Notes under the pieces: generated by a model
Told to the model about the DNA's origin: nothing
Databases searched by the model: none
What the model saw: only the letters and a program-made list of their open reading frames with translations
In this document: positions 17,639 through 25,868 of the stretch, piece after piece
How the letters are laid out: each line of letters opens with the position of its first letter
Position numbering within the stretch: the stretch's first letter is position 1
Origin: Ignavibacteria bacterium
GTDB lineage: Bacteria; Bacteroidota; Ignavibacteria; Tepidaquicellales; OLB5
DNA length: 46,409 nt
Reading direction: 5' to 3'
Assembly (NCBI GenBank): GCA_014879675.1
Contig: JACSRQ010000122.1
Coordinates: forward strand, 1-46,409
Position numbers and translations under genes: made by a program

Positions 17639-18661
17639 GTGTGGATAGAATTACTTATTTCAACAATTAAAATAGGTTTAGTAATAAATGTTCTGCTGGT
17701 TTCTGTTGCCTATGCAGTTTATGCAGAGCGGCGTCTTTCAGCATTCATGCAGAATCGTTATGGACCCAACAGGGTTGGATACGAGGGACTTCTGCAGCCA
17801 TTTGCGGATGTAGTAAAGCTGGTGTTTAAGGAAGATATTGTTCCTGCTAAAGCAAATAAACCCATACATACCCTGGCGCCAATGATCTCGATATTTGTTG
17901 CGCTGACAACAATTGCGGTAGTGCCTTTTGGTCATACAATTGAGCTGTTCGGCAGAGTAATTCCGCTGCAGATAACTGATGTTAATGTTGGCGTACTTTA
18001 TATTTTGGCATTAACCTCGCTCGGTGTATATGGTATTACTCTAAGCGGCTGGTCTTCAAACAGCAAGTATTCACTCTTCGGCGGAATTCGTTCCAGCGCG
18101 CAAATGATCAGCTACGAGCTTTCAATGGGGCTTGCAGTAGTTGGTGTTGTATTGATAACCGGTTCACTAAGCTTACAGGATATTGTGCTTCATCAATATG
18201 GCTGGAAATGGAATCTGGTCCTGCAGCCGCTTGGATTTATAATTTTCCTTGTGGCTTCATTTGCTGAAACCAACCGTTCGCCGTTCGATCTTCCCGAAGC
18301 AGAGCCTGAGCTTGTTGGCGGTTACCATACCGAATACTCAAGCATGAAATTCGCGCTGTTTTTTCTCGCTGAGTATGCCAATATGATCGTAGCATCAACA
18401 GTTATCACAACTTTGTATCTTGGCGGATGGCAGTTCCCATACCTGCAGACTTTCGGATTACCTCCAATGGTGACAACAATTTTGCAGGTTCTGGTATTCT
18501 GCGGTAAAGTTGCATTCCTTGTATGCTTCTTCATCTGGGTTCGCTGGTCGCTTCCAAGGTTCAGGTATGACCAGCTTATGAACCTCGGCTGGAAGGTTAT
18601 GCTGCCGCTATCGATCTTAAATATTGTTGTAACTGCAATAGTAGTTTCTTTGTTAAAATAG
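17639..18661 (+). CDS. nuoH: NADH-quinone oxidoreductase subunit H (solitary copy)
   Basis: 340-aa complex I membrane subunit with a GTG start and about eight TM helices, forming part of the quinone-binding channel. The family signatures are intact: YAERRLSAFMQNRYGPNRVG (28-47), LLQPFADVVKLVFKED (51-66), and the acidic loop FAETNRSPFDLPEAEPELVG (208-227) followed by YHTEYSSMKFALFFLAEY. No other nuo gene is within the window. Its neighbours are a sugar-phosphate isomerase (4 bp upstream) and a TlpA-like thioredoxin (30 bp downstream). The orphan position is odd; the rest of complex I must be elsewhere if the protein works there. Confidence 0.95.
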   Translation: MWIELLISTIKIGLVINVLLVSVAYAVYAERRLSAFMQNRYGPNRVGYEGLLQPFADVVKLVFKEDIVPAKANKPIHTLAPMISIFVALTTIAVVPFGHTIELFGRVIPLQITDVNVGVLYILALTSLGVYGITLSGWSSNSKYSLFGGIRSSAQMISYELSMGLAVVGVVLITGSLSLQDIVLHQYGWKWNLVLQPLGFIIFLVASFAETNRSPFDLPEAEPELVGGYHTEYSSMKFALFFLAEYANMIVASTVITTLYLGGWQFPYLQTFGLPPMVTTILQVLVFCGKVAFLVCFFIWVRWSLPRFRYDQLMNLGWKVMLPLSILNIVVTAIVVSLLK

Positions 18662-18691
18662 TTGAATAAATAACTCAATTTTAAAGGTAAA

Positions 18692-19189
18692 ATGAAGAAC
18701 AATATAGTAGTTTTAGCTTTTCTAACCCTGCTTATATTCTCAGGAAAGACCTTATCCCAGGGATATGATTTCGATCTTGCAGATCTGGATGGCAATAATG
18801 TTAAGCTCTCCGAATTAGTTAAAAAAGGACCCGTGTTCGTCCAGTTCTGGGCAACATGGTGTGTTCCATGCAAAGAAGAAATGAAAGTGCTTAATGAGCT
18901 GTATAATAAGTATAAAGATTCAGGTTTTGTATTTGTTGCAATCAGTATAGATGACCAAAAATCGCTTTCCAAAGTAAAACCGTATATTGAATCAAAAAGC
19001 TACAAGTTCACCGTGCTTTTCGATACGGATAAGAACGTTTTTAGCAATATGGGCGGACAGGACCCGCCGTTCTCGGTCTTTCTTGACAGGAACAGCAATG
19101 TATTTAAGACATATTCAGGCTACATACAGGGAGATGACATCAAGCTTGAAAATGATATTAAGGAAGCCCTGAAGATAGGAAAGAACTAG
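18692..19189 (+). CDS. TlpA/ResA-like periplasmic thioredoxin
   Basis: 165-aa exported thioredoxin-fold protein. A signal peptide (IVVLAFLTLLIFSGKTLSQ) is followed by an AhpC/TSA-type N-terminus and the redox motif WCVPC (Cys57, Cys60) in FVQFWATWCVPCKEE, with a cis-Pro region DPPFSVFLD. An AAAGG Shine-Dalgarno lies before the ATG. It ends 2 bp before a barrel gene that is followed by another CxxC lipoprotein, so the three form a thiol-redox/envelope operon. TlpA-family members reduce c-type cytochromes or other exported thiols; the target here is unknown. Confidence 0.92.
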   Translation: MKNNIVVLAFLTLLIFSGKTLSQGYDFDLADLDGNNVKLSELVKKGPVFVQFWATWCVPCKEEMKVLNELYNKYKDSGFVFVAISIDDQKSLSKVKPYIESKSYKFTVLFDTDKNVFSNMGGQDPPFSVFLDRNSNVFKTYSGYIQGDDIKLENDIKEALKIGKN

Positions 19190-19191
19190 AA

Positions 19192-20856
19192 ATGTTAAAA
19201 CTAAAGTGGGCAGTAACTTTACTTTTGATCTTTTTTGTTTTTGCAGCCAATCAAGCTTATTCGCAGATCAAGCTGAATGTAAAAGTATCAGCTTCAAATC
19301 TGCTTAGGTACGGTATCGGCAAGGAAAACAGCGTTACCGGAGATAATACCAAGAAGTATTTTGAAGAGCTTGCCGATGTTAGGCTGTTTGTTAATGATTT
19401 TCTCGCCGGAGTAAGGTATGAGTACGATGACCCGATCGAATTCGGCAAATCGGTTAAAGGATTCTCCAGAAGGTTTCTTGAGTTCAAAAAGGATGATTTC
19501 AACGTTCGCGCCGGAAATTATTACGAGGTGTTTGCAAGCGGCCTCACACTGAACTCATTCGAAAGCCGTCCTATAGGATGGAATACCGAATTTGACGGCG
19601 CAAAGATCAACTATAAGCATTCGTTCGGCAAAAAGGGCAAAGTTAAATTCAACGGAACTATTCTTGGCGGCGGAATGGATTTTACCGATATTAACGATAC
19701 TTCAAGAGTAGAAGAGTATTCAATTCGTGCCGGTAACTTCAGTATTTCACCATTGAAGTTTTTGACTTTGGGCGGTTCGTATCTGTTTACCGAAGGTACA
19801 ATCCCTACCGGTAATGTCAACACAAAGATAAACGCAGAGATATTCGAAGGCAATCTTGGGCTTACTCATAAAGGATTCAGCCTGTTGTTCTCATACGCTA
19901 ACAAGGTCACAATATCAGAACCAAACGTACTATACACGCAGTCAAAAGCTCCGAGAGGCGATGGAGCATACGCTTCATTGGGCTACACCCGCGAAGGATT
20001 CGGTATAACGCTTGATTATAAAAATTACAGGTTCAACATTACTACCCCTGATCAGCGCAGCGCAAGTGATCCTTTCAAAGCTTTGCCTTTTCAGAATGCA
20101 CCTTCCTGTATCAAAGTTTATTCCTCAACACTTCTTTCCAGGTTTCCGCATAACGTAGATTTTAACGATGAAGTGGGCTGGCAGGTTGATGTATTTTACT
20201 CACCAAATGACAAGCTCACACTTAACGCAAATGCTTCGCTGACAAGCAGGCATTATGATTACTTTGATGCTGATACCACAACACTTACCAGGTATGAAAG
20301 AGTTGAAAGAAATGATGCTTTCCTCCCATCTGTTAAGAATCAATTTTCGCCGTATTGGGAATTATTCCTTGAAGCTGAGTATTATGTTAATAAGAACCTG
20401 AAAACAAAGCTTGGCGTTTCCAGGAAAACAAATGTACTATATAGTATAGTTGACCCCAATTCATCGGATATTATCAGGACGTTTACCGTACCTGTTGAAG
20501 TGCAGTACACTTTTGCAAAGGTCTATGGTGTAAAGGTGAATGCAGAATTCCAGCAGGCATACAACAGCATTCGTTCAGGCGATACGCATTTCTGGAGCCA
20601 GCTTACAACGCTTAGCGTATCAAGATCGCCGAATATTATAGTTTCAGGTACTGCGGAATTTACAAATGATGAAGAAGATCCTTCAGGTAAAAAATACTGG
20701 ATAAAAGGTGAACTCGTTTATAAATTTACCTCCGCTAATACTATCATGCTTTCTTACGGCAGTGAGCGCGGCGGTATTCAGTGTTCAAGCGGTATTTGCC
20801 GCTATGTTAACCCGTTCAATGGATTCAGGTTAACATTAATGAATAATTTTAATTGA
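19192..20856 (+). CDS. outer-membrane beta-barrel protein (DUF6029-like)
   Basis: 554 aa with a signal peptide ending AYSQ. The remainder is a long run of alternating amphipathic strands. A block near residues 100-140 (FNVRAGNYYEVFASGLTLNS, then RPIGWNTEFDGAKINY) resembles the 'LGDFYEQFGSGLxLRxYE' signature I associate with the DUF6029 family, recalled and not searched. No TonB box or plug domain is visible. It starts 2 bp after the thioredoxin gene and ends 9 bp before the Omp28-like gene, strongly implying co-translation. Barrel assembly or a thiol-dependent step may be what the flanking redox proteins support, which is inference. Confidence 0.8.
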   Translation: MLKLKWAVTLLLIFFVFAANQAYSQIKLNVKVSASNLLRYGIGKENSVTGDNTKKYFEELADVRLFVNDFLAGVRYEYDDPIEFGKSVKGFSRRFLEFKKDDFNVRAGNYYEVFASGLTLNSFESRPIGWNTEFDGAKINYKHSFGKKGKVKFNGTILGGGMDFTDINDTSRVEEYSIRAGNFSISPLKFLTLGGSYLFTEGTIPTGNVNTKINAEIFEGNLGLTHKGFSLLFSYANKVTISEPNVLYTQSKAPRGDGAYASLGYTREGFGITLDYKNYRFNITTPDQRSASDPFKALPFQNAPSCIKVYSSTLLSRFPHNVDFNDEVGWQVDVFYSPNDKLTLNANASLTSRHYDYFDADTTTLTRYERVERNDAFLPSVKNQFSPYWELFLEAEYYVNKNLKTKLGVSRKTNVLYSIVDPNSSDIIRTFTVPVEVQYTFAKVYGVKVNAEFQQAYNSIRSGDTHFWSQLTTLSVSRSPNIIVSGTAEFTNDEEDPSGKKYWIKGELVYKFTSANTIMLSYGSERGGIQCSSGICRYVNPFNGFRLTLMNNFN

Positions 20857-20865
20857 TATACTTAT

Positions 20866-21666
20866 ATGAAGAAACTTATTTCTAACAGAATATTAAAATA
20901 CTTGCTGGTCTTACCCCTTGCCGTAATCTTATACGGCTGTGAAAGCAATGATACTTCAACAAACTCGGTGTACATTCCGCAGCCTGTAAACAAAAAAGTA
21001 CTGGTTGAGTTTTATACCAATGCAGGATGTGTTCCATGCATAGCTGCTCACAGCTATCTTGATCAGATCAAAGAGAACGTTGGCGCGACAAAAAACGACA
21101 CCAGCGTGATAATTCTGAGCTATCATACAAAGTATCCTTATATACTTGATTCACTTTACCGCGCTAATATAGTTCAGAACCAGGCAAGAGCTGATTATTA
21201 CTCCGTGAATACAACACCGCAGGGCAGGCTTGACGGTTCGAATATGGACCAGTTCTCTTCAAGCACATGGGGTGCGCAGATCAATGCTGAATTTAATACC
21301 ATGCGCTATTTGAATATTGTCCTTTCAACTACATATGATGATTTGCTCGATAGCGGCACAGTAACCGCTAACATCACTCTGCTGAATGCACTGCCTACAA
21401 GCAACACTGTTATTCACATGGTGATAACGGAAGATGATGTTGAGTATGTAACCGCTCCAAACGGAGTTACAAATCCGGATGATGTGATGCGGTATATGAT
21501 AACAGGCCAAAACGGGGAAGCAATTTCAGTAGGGCAGAATACAGTAACAAAGAACTTTGGTTCTGCACCCAAATGGGTACCTGAGAATCTGCATATTATC
21601 GTGTTTATTCAGGATGCCGATACTAAGCAGGTTTATGGTGTGGAAAGAGTGAAAGTAATTAAATAA
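20866..21666 (+). CDS. Omp28-related lipoprotein with thioredoxin-like CxxC
   Basis: 266-aa lipoprotein (signal with YGC lipobox, Cys25) of the Omp28-related family known from Bacteroidota. The N-terminal domain is thioredoxin-like with a CVPC motif in VEFYTNAGCVPCIAAHSYL, and continues YSVNTTPQGRLDGS, where the conserved Pro lies. The C-terminal half is a beta-rich domain (LNIVLSTTYDDLLDSGTVTANITLLNAL). Family members are surface or outer-membrane associated; a biochemical role is not established. It is the last gene of the TlpA / barrel / Omp28 operon, with a terminator 24 bp after the stop. Confidence 0.9.
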   Translation: MKKLISNRILKYLLVLPLAVILYGCESNDTSTNSVYIPQPVNKKVLVEFYTNAGCVPCIAAHSYLDQIKENVGATKNDTSVIILSYHTKYPYILDSLYRANIVQNQARADYYSVNTTPQGRLDGSNMDQFSSSTWGAQINAEFNTMRYLNIVLSTTYDDLLDSGTVTANITLLNALPTSNTVIHMVITEDDVEYVTAPNGVTNPDDVMRYMITGQNGEAISVGQNTVTKNFGSAPKWVPENLHIIVFIQDADTKQVYGVERVKVIK

Positions 21667-21689
21667 AAATTTAGTAAATTGAATTTTCG

Positions 21690-21721
21690 GAGCATTCCTC
21701 AGTAAGGAATGCTCTTTTTTT
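21690..21721 (+). terminator. intrinsic terminator after the Omp28-like gene
   Basis: Perfect 10-bp stem GAGCATTCCT (21690-21699) / AGGAATGCTC (21705-21714), 5-nt loop, then seven T. Canonical Rho-independent form ending the plus-strand operon. Confidence 0.95.
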
Positions 21722-21791
21722 ATATCCCGGACCAATATAACCAATTTAGTGATTCCTTAAACCTAAATTTCTGTTACTTTAGTACTACTAA

Positions 21792-22679
21792 ATGAACAAA
21801 CTTTCGAAATATATCTGTAAATTGCTTACTGTCGGTATTCTGATAATGGCTCTACGGATCTATGGGCAGGATCAGGACAGGATGTATGGCATTACTATTG
21901 ATGATATAAGCGGGATCAACGCAACGGTTACCGCACTTGCCAATCATTCAAAAAAAATGACCGCAAGAATTGTATTTGATGAATGGGTTCCTGCTTCTGA
22001 TTATGCGGCAGCAGTACGCAAAATTGACAGCGTAAGTTATACGATGGGGGAGATACTGGATAGTTACTATATGAACGATTACAGCGTTAAACAGTTTAAG
22101 GATAGAGTTGACGAGTACCAGGTTGCACTGAGTGATAAGATAGACATATGGGAAGTTGGCAACGAAATAAACGGCGAGTGGCTTGGACCATCTGACTCGG
22201 TGATGGCTAAAGTAAAGTATGGCCTTATCCGCTCAAGAAAGAATGGGCTCAAAACTGCCGTTACTCTATATTATAATCATGATTGCTGGGAGAGACCTGA
22301 GAATGAAATGTTCAGGTGGATAAATGAGAATTTTGATTTCAAGTTCCGCAGGCTGCCTGATTATGTGTTTGTTTCTTATTATGAAGATGACTGCAATAAC
22401 TACCAGCCAAACTGGCAAATGGTGTTTGATAGCTTGAGTGTTTTATTCCCCAATTCTAAGCTCGGAATAGGTGAGTGCGGTACAACAAATGTATTAAAAA
22501 AAGCTGAATTTATCACAAGGTATTACACAATGAATATTACTTCGCGCAGGTATATTGGCGGTTATTTTTGGTGGTATTACAAAAAGGATTGTGTCCCCTG
22601 GCTTACCAAACCGCTGTGGCAGGTTCTAAACAACACCCTCCTGAACGTCGATGTAATAAAAGATGGCGATGGGTATTGA
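21792..22679 (+). CDS. secreted glycoside-hydrolase-like TIM-barrel protein (clan GH-A pattern)
   Basis: 295-aa exported protein. The strand-4 motif WEVGNEINGEW places a candidate acid/base at Glu125 (after Asn124), and the strand-7 motif LGIGECGT places a candidate nucleophile at Glu228. The Asn-Glu pair plus the later Glu is the hallmark of clan GH-A enzymes such as GH5 and GH39, but I cannot place it in a named family, and it is shorter than most. The last barrel strand with YIGGYFWWYYKKD fits the sugar-binding aromatic platform. Conserved Cys residues are unusually many (HDCW, EDDCNNY, GECG, KKDCVPW). The substrate is unknown. Confidence 0.72.
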   Translation: MNKLSKYICKLLTVGILIMALRIYGQDQDRMYGITIDDISGINATVTALANHSKKMTARIVFDEWVPASDYAAAVRKIDSVSYTMGEILDSYYMNDYSVKQFKDRVDEYQVALSDKIDIWEVGNEINGEWLGPSDSVMAKVKYGLIRSRKNGLKTAVTLYYNHDCWERPENEMFRWINENFDFKFRRLPDYVFVSYYEDDCNNYQPNWQMVFDSLSVLFPNSKLGIGECGTTNVLKKAEFITRYYTMNITSRRYIGGYFWWYYKKDCVPWLTKPLWQVLNNTLLNVDVIKDGDGY

Positions 22680-22683
22680 GAAA

Positions 22684-22712
22684 AATTACGAATTACGAAT
22701 TACGAATTAGGA
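22684..22712. repeat. 9-bp tandem repeat (AATTACG-type), about three copies
   Basis: The unit ATTACGAAT recurs back to back three times between the convergent hydrolase and dusB genes, the last copy diverging to ATTAGGAAT. Too short and simple to call anything beyond a microsatellite-like tract. Confidence 0.7.
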
Positions 22713-22725
22713 ATAATCTATCCGT

Positions 22726-23694
22726 TCATTCTACCAACTGTAAATAATGATCCCTTATCTCATTCAATTTCTCTATGACCGGATCCATTTCTTTAATTGC
22801 CATTAGCTGCATTCTGAATGTGCTGATATTGGGCAGACCCTTAAGATAACCTGAATAAAATTTCCGCAGCTCCATCACGCCCCGTGCTTCGCCCTTGGCT
22901 TCACAATTCAGCCTTAAATGGCCTATACAAACATCAATCTTCTCTGTTATTCCGGGTTCTGAATATATTCCGGTCGCCATATACTCTTTTGACTGCCTGA
23001 ATATCCACTGATTGTGAATTGCTCCCTGGCCGATCATAACCGCATCAGCTTCGTATGTATCAAATGCGAATTTAACATCTTCAGGCGTTTTGATATTCCC
23101 GTTTAGTACTATTGGTATTTTTATACCTGCATCCTTAATCCGCTTTACCCAGCTCCAGTCAGCTTCGCCTTTGTTGCCTTGATTGCGCAGGCGGCAATGT
23201 ACTGTTAATGCCTGTATGCCGATCTCTTCCATTATCTTTGCAACTTCAACTATAACTATGGAATTTTCATCCCAACCAAGACGCGTCTTCAGTGTTACGG
23301 GCAGCGATGTGTTAGCCATTACGGATTCAGCAATACGCCGCATTTTAGGCAGATCGCGTAACAGACCTGCGCCAGCGCCGCGCATAGCTACATCTTTCAC
23401 CCAGCAGCCGCAGTTTATATCAATAAAATCCGGATTTGCGGTGCTGCTGATCTTTGAGGATTCTGCCATGTTCTCTTCGTTGCCGCCGTATATCTGTATT
23501 GCAAGCGGCCGCTCCTCTTCCAAAAAGAACAGCTTTTCGCGGGCTTTGCGGGCATCACGGATCAGCCCTTCGCTCGAAATGAACTCAGTATAAAGTACAT
23601 CAGCCCCAAGCCGTTTGCAGACAAGCCGAAAAGGAGGCTCAGTAACATCCTCCATTGGCGCAAGCACAATTTTATTCTTGAAATCTGGAAGCAT
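22726..23694 (-). CDS. dusB: tRNA-dihydrouridine synthase (Dus family)
   Basis: 322 aa from the ATG at 23694; an upstream TTG at 23712 is possible. FMN-dependent enzyme reducing uridine to dihydrouridine in tRNA D-loops. Visible: the FMN-binding start VLAPMEDVTEPPFR, QIYGGNEENM, the active-site block FIDINCGCWVKDVAMRGAGAGLL with the catalytic Cys (second Cys of CGC), LKTRLGWD, LTVHCRLRNQGNKGEADW, and NGNIKTPEDVKF then MIGQGAIHNQW. The usual 'GCP' after the catalytic Cys reads GCW here, an uncommon substitution. DusB is the best guess from overall pattern. It is convergent with the hydrolase gene. Confidence 0.92.
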   Translation of the reverse strand: MLPDFKNKIVLAPMEDVTEPPFRLVCKRLGADVLYTEFISSEGLIRDARKAREKLFFLEEERPLAIQIYGGNEENMAESSKISSTANPDFIDINCGCWVKDVAMRGAGAGLLRDLPKMRRIAESVMANTSLPVTLKTRLGWDENSIVIVEVAKIMEEIGIQALTVHCRLRNQGNKGEADWSWVKRIKDAGIKIPIVLNGNIKTPEDVKFAFDTYEADAVMIGQGAIHNQWIFRQSKEYMATGIYSEPGITEKIDVCIGHLRLNCEAKGEARGVMELRKFYSGYLKGLPNISTFRMQLMAIKEMDPVIEKLNEIRDHYLQLVE

Positions 23695-23748
23695 AAGGGC
23701 AAAAATAATCAAATCTTACCAAAGTTAATGTGTAAAAGCAAAGCACAA

Positions 23749-24549
23749 CTAAAAATTGAAATAGATCTTCGTGTTTAATGCAAGCAGCCCCGTATAACGG
23801 GCTTTATCCAATGCAAGCGGCGAATCACCGCCGCGGGGGTAGTTTTTAAAATACGAATATTCTATCTCCGTGAAAGCGCTCAGGTCTTCAAGCAGGTTAT
23901 ATGAAACTCCGGCACCGACCTTGAATCCGGGGAGCCATGACTTTTTGCTGTAGGTACTCAACACTGACGTGCCTGAATAATAGTTGTAATAGTACTCATC
24001 AAATGTATAATATTCCCGCACTCGTTCGGATGATTCGCTCACGTACTGGAATCCTGCTCCGGCTTTAATGTAAAATGGTGTCTCTTTTCTTCCCGCCGGA
24101 TAGAATTTGGCATTAACCACTAATGGAATTGCAAACAAGGTAGAGTTATCATACTTATCAATATAGTCGGTGCCATCTTCAGTTCCTGTTACAAACTCCG
24201 GTTCCGGTCTTCCCCGAAGATGCCAGATGAATGAAGATTCCATTTCAACCGAGAGCTTTTCATTCAGCATATAGCCGGCATTTACGTCAAGCTGGATAGG
24301 GGAGTACATAAAATATGAGTCATATCCGTCATACGAGCTGTAGTTATATGAATTGTAGCTATCGTAATAATCCGGCGAGTAGTTTAGCCTCAATGCATAA
24401 ACCTTGCCGAATTCACCCCCCAGAAATGACGAGACTGATGTGCCGAATCCCATGTAAAACTTCCCGTTTATGGTGTTGTGTGAATATTGGGAAGAGGAAC
24501 TTACGGAACATAGTATTAAAGCTAAAGTGATAATTACTATCGATCTCAT
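23749..24549 (-). CDS. outer-membrane beta-barrel protein, Tyr/Ser-rich loop
   Basis: 266 aa with a signal peptide (IVIITLALILCSVSSSSQ) and a barrel of about eight to ten amphipathic strands ending in KIYFNF, a C-terminal Phe as expected for BAM substrates. Residues 55-80 form a tyrosine- and serine-rich loop (SPDYYDSYNSYNYSSYDGYD) and a second Tyr cluster occurs near 180-193. It resembles OmpA/OprF-like 'outer membrane beta-barrel' annotations in Bacteroidota, with no specific function known. It lies 14 bp before (downstream of) the MFS transporter gene, so the two may be co-transcribed. Confidence 0.82.
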   Translation of the reverse strand: MRSIVIITLALILCSVSSSSQYSHNTINGKFYMGFGTSVSSFLGGEFGKVYALRLNYSPDYYDSYNSYNYSSYDGYDSYFMYSPIQLDVNAGYMLNEKLSVEMESSFIWHLRGRPEPEFVTGTEDGTDYIDKYDNSTLFAIPLVVNAKFYPAGRKETPFYIKAGAGFQYVSESSERVREYYTFDEYYYNYYSGTSVLSTYSKKSWLPGFKVGAGVSYNLLEDLSAFTEIEYSYFKNYPRGGDSPLALDKARYTGLLALNTKIYFNF

Positions 24550-24563
24550 ACTATAAATATTGA

Positions 24564-25787
24564 TTAATGTGGATTTGTACTGTGTTTATATTTATCCTTC
24601 AGCAGCCGGAAGCTTAAGACGGTTGCGCCGACCATTACAATCCCGCCGGTTAAGAATGGGGCAGTGAAGCTTACATAGTGATATACCAATCCGCCCCAGG
24701 TTGGACCCAGGAATCGGGCCAGCGAGGCCAACGACTGCGTTAAGCCTAAAATGCCGCCCTGTTCGTCTCTATCACTGAATTTTGATATCAATCCAAGTCC
24801 GATAGATAGCAGTAAACCATTTCCAAAGCTCATAAACAAAATGCTTCCGAGCAGTAGTACAAGTATGTGGTTCGAAAAGGGGATAGTTCCCAATCCGATT
24901 CCCATTATTATGCATCCTGCTATGAATACTTTGCGCTCATCAAACATCCGCAATATCGGCCTGATCAATACGCCCTGCGTTATAGCACCAACAAGCCCCG
25001 AAAATGCGAAAAGGTAACTTACCTGCTCAAAGTCATAACTGAAACCATTTTTACTTTCAGCATAAAGCTGAAATGTAGAGAAGATGTTTGAGATAGAAAA
25101 CACTATTACAAAGTAAAGTAGTATCAAAAATCCAACATGCGGATGCTTAAGGGCGCTTATCAGTTTATTAAATCCATTTTTAACATTAAAGCCGCTCATG
25201 GTCTTCGCCCCGCGCAGCTCTTTAGGCAGTGATTCATTTACAAAAAAGAAGGTCAGCATCAAAGCAACCAGTGATAAACCGGCAGACATGAAAGTCGGGA
25301 AGCCAAATCCGTAATGTTTAGCCAGAACTCCGCCTATAAACGGACCGAACACAAATCCCAACCCAAATGCTGCGCCGATAAGACCCATGCCCTTCGACCT
25401 GTCCTTTGGCGGTGTTACATCAGATATATATGCCATTGCTGCGCCGATATTAGCGGAGAAGAATCCCGCCAGCGCGCGTGAAACAAAAAGCAAGAATACA
25501 GATTTCCAAACGCCTGCAAGCACCAATCCCGTGATGATGTATGAAACAACATTTCCCGCGAGTCCGAATATCAGGATCGGCTTTCTGCCATAGATATCGG
25601 AGAGCCTGCCCCAAAGTGGATTGAATATAAACTGCATCAGGGAAAATATGCCTATATTCAGCCCGATGAGAGTTTCGCTCATGAACAGCTCATTCTGCGC
25701 AAACGTGGGAAGTATAGGTATCAGTATCCCGAATCCAAGCAAATCAATAAATACCGTAAGGAAAATTACAATGATCCTTCTATCCAA
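24564..25787 (-). CDS. MFS transporter, drug:H+ antiporter-1 (TetA/MdfA-like)
   Basis: 407-aa, 12-TM major facilitator of the DHA1 type. Motif D1 is VFIDLLGFGILIPILPTFA at the first helix, motif A is GRLSDIYGRKP between TM2 and TM3, and the antiporter motif C is GAAFGLGFVFGPFIGG in TM5. The second half has a related loop (RPILRMFDERK). These features fit the tetracycline-resistance-like family whose members export diverse small molecules. The actual substrate cannot be read from sequence, and no resistance phenotype should be assumed. It is transcribed together with the barrel gene downstream. Confidence 0.9.
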   Translation of the reverse strand: MDRRIIVIFLTVFIDLLGFGILIPILPTFAQNELFMSETLIGLNIGIFSLMQFIFNPLWGRLSDIYGRKPILIFGLAGNVVSYIITGLVLAGVWKSVFLLFVSRALAGFFSANIGAAMAYISDVTPPKDRSKGMGLIGAAFGLGFVFGPFIGGVLAKHYGFGFPTFMSAGLSLVALMLTFFFVNESLPKELRGAKTMSGFNVKNGFNKLISALKHPHVGFLILLYFVIVFSISNIFSTFQLYAESKNGFSYDFEQVSYLFAFSGLVGAITQGVLIRPILRMFDERKVFIAGCIIMGIGLGTIPFSNHILVLLLGSILFMSFGNGLLLSIGLGLISKFSDRDEQGGILGLTQSLASLARFLGPTWGGLVYHYVSFTAPFLTGGIVMVGATVLSFRLLKDKYKHSTNPH

Positions 25788-25868
25788 AAACTATACATCC
25801 TTTCATATATTTGTTTCCTTTGCGCAATTTATTCATGTTGATTAAGTGATTCATTGTAAATTTGTAAG

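Noticed and set aside
18322-18972. 216-codon minus-strand frame across nuoH and the thioredoxin gene
   Set aside because: Antisense shadow of two well-supported genes.
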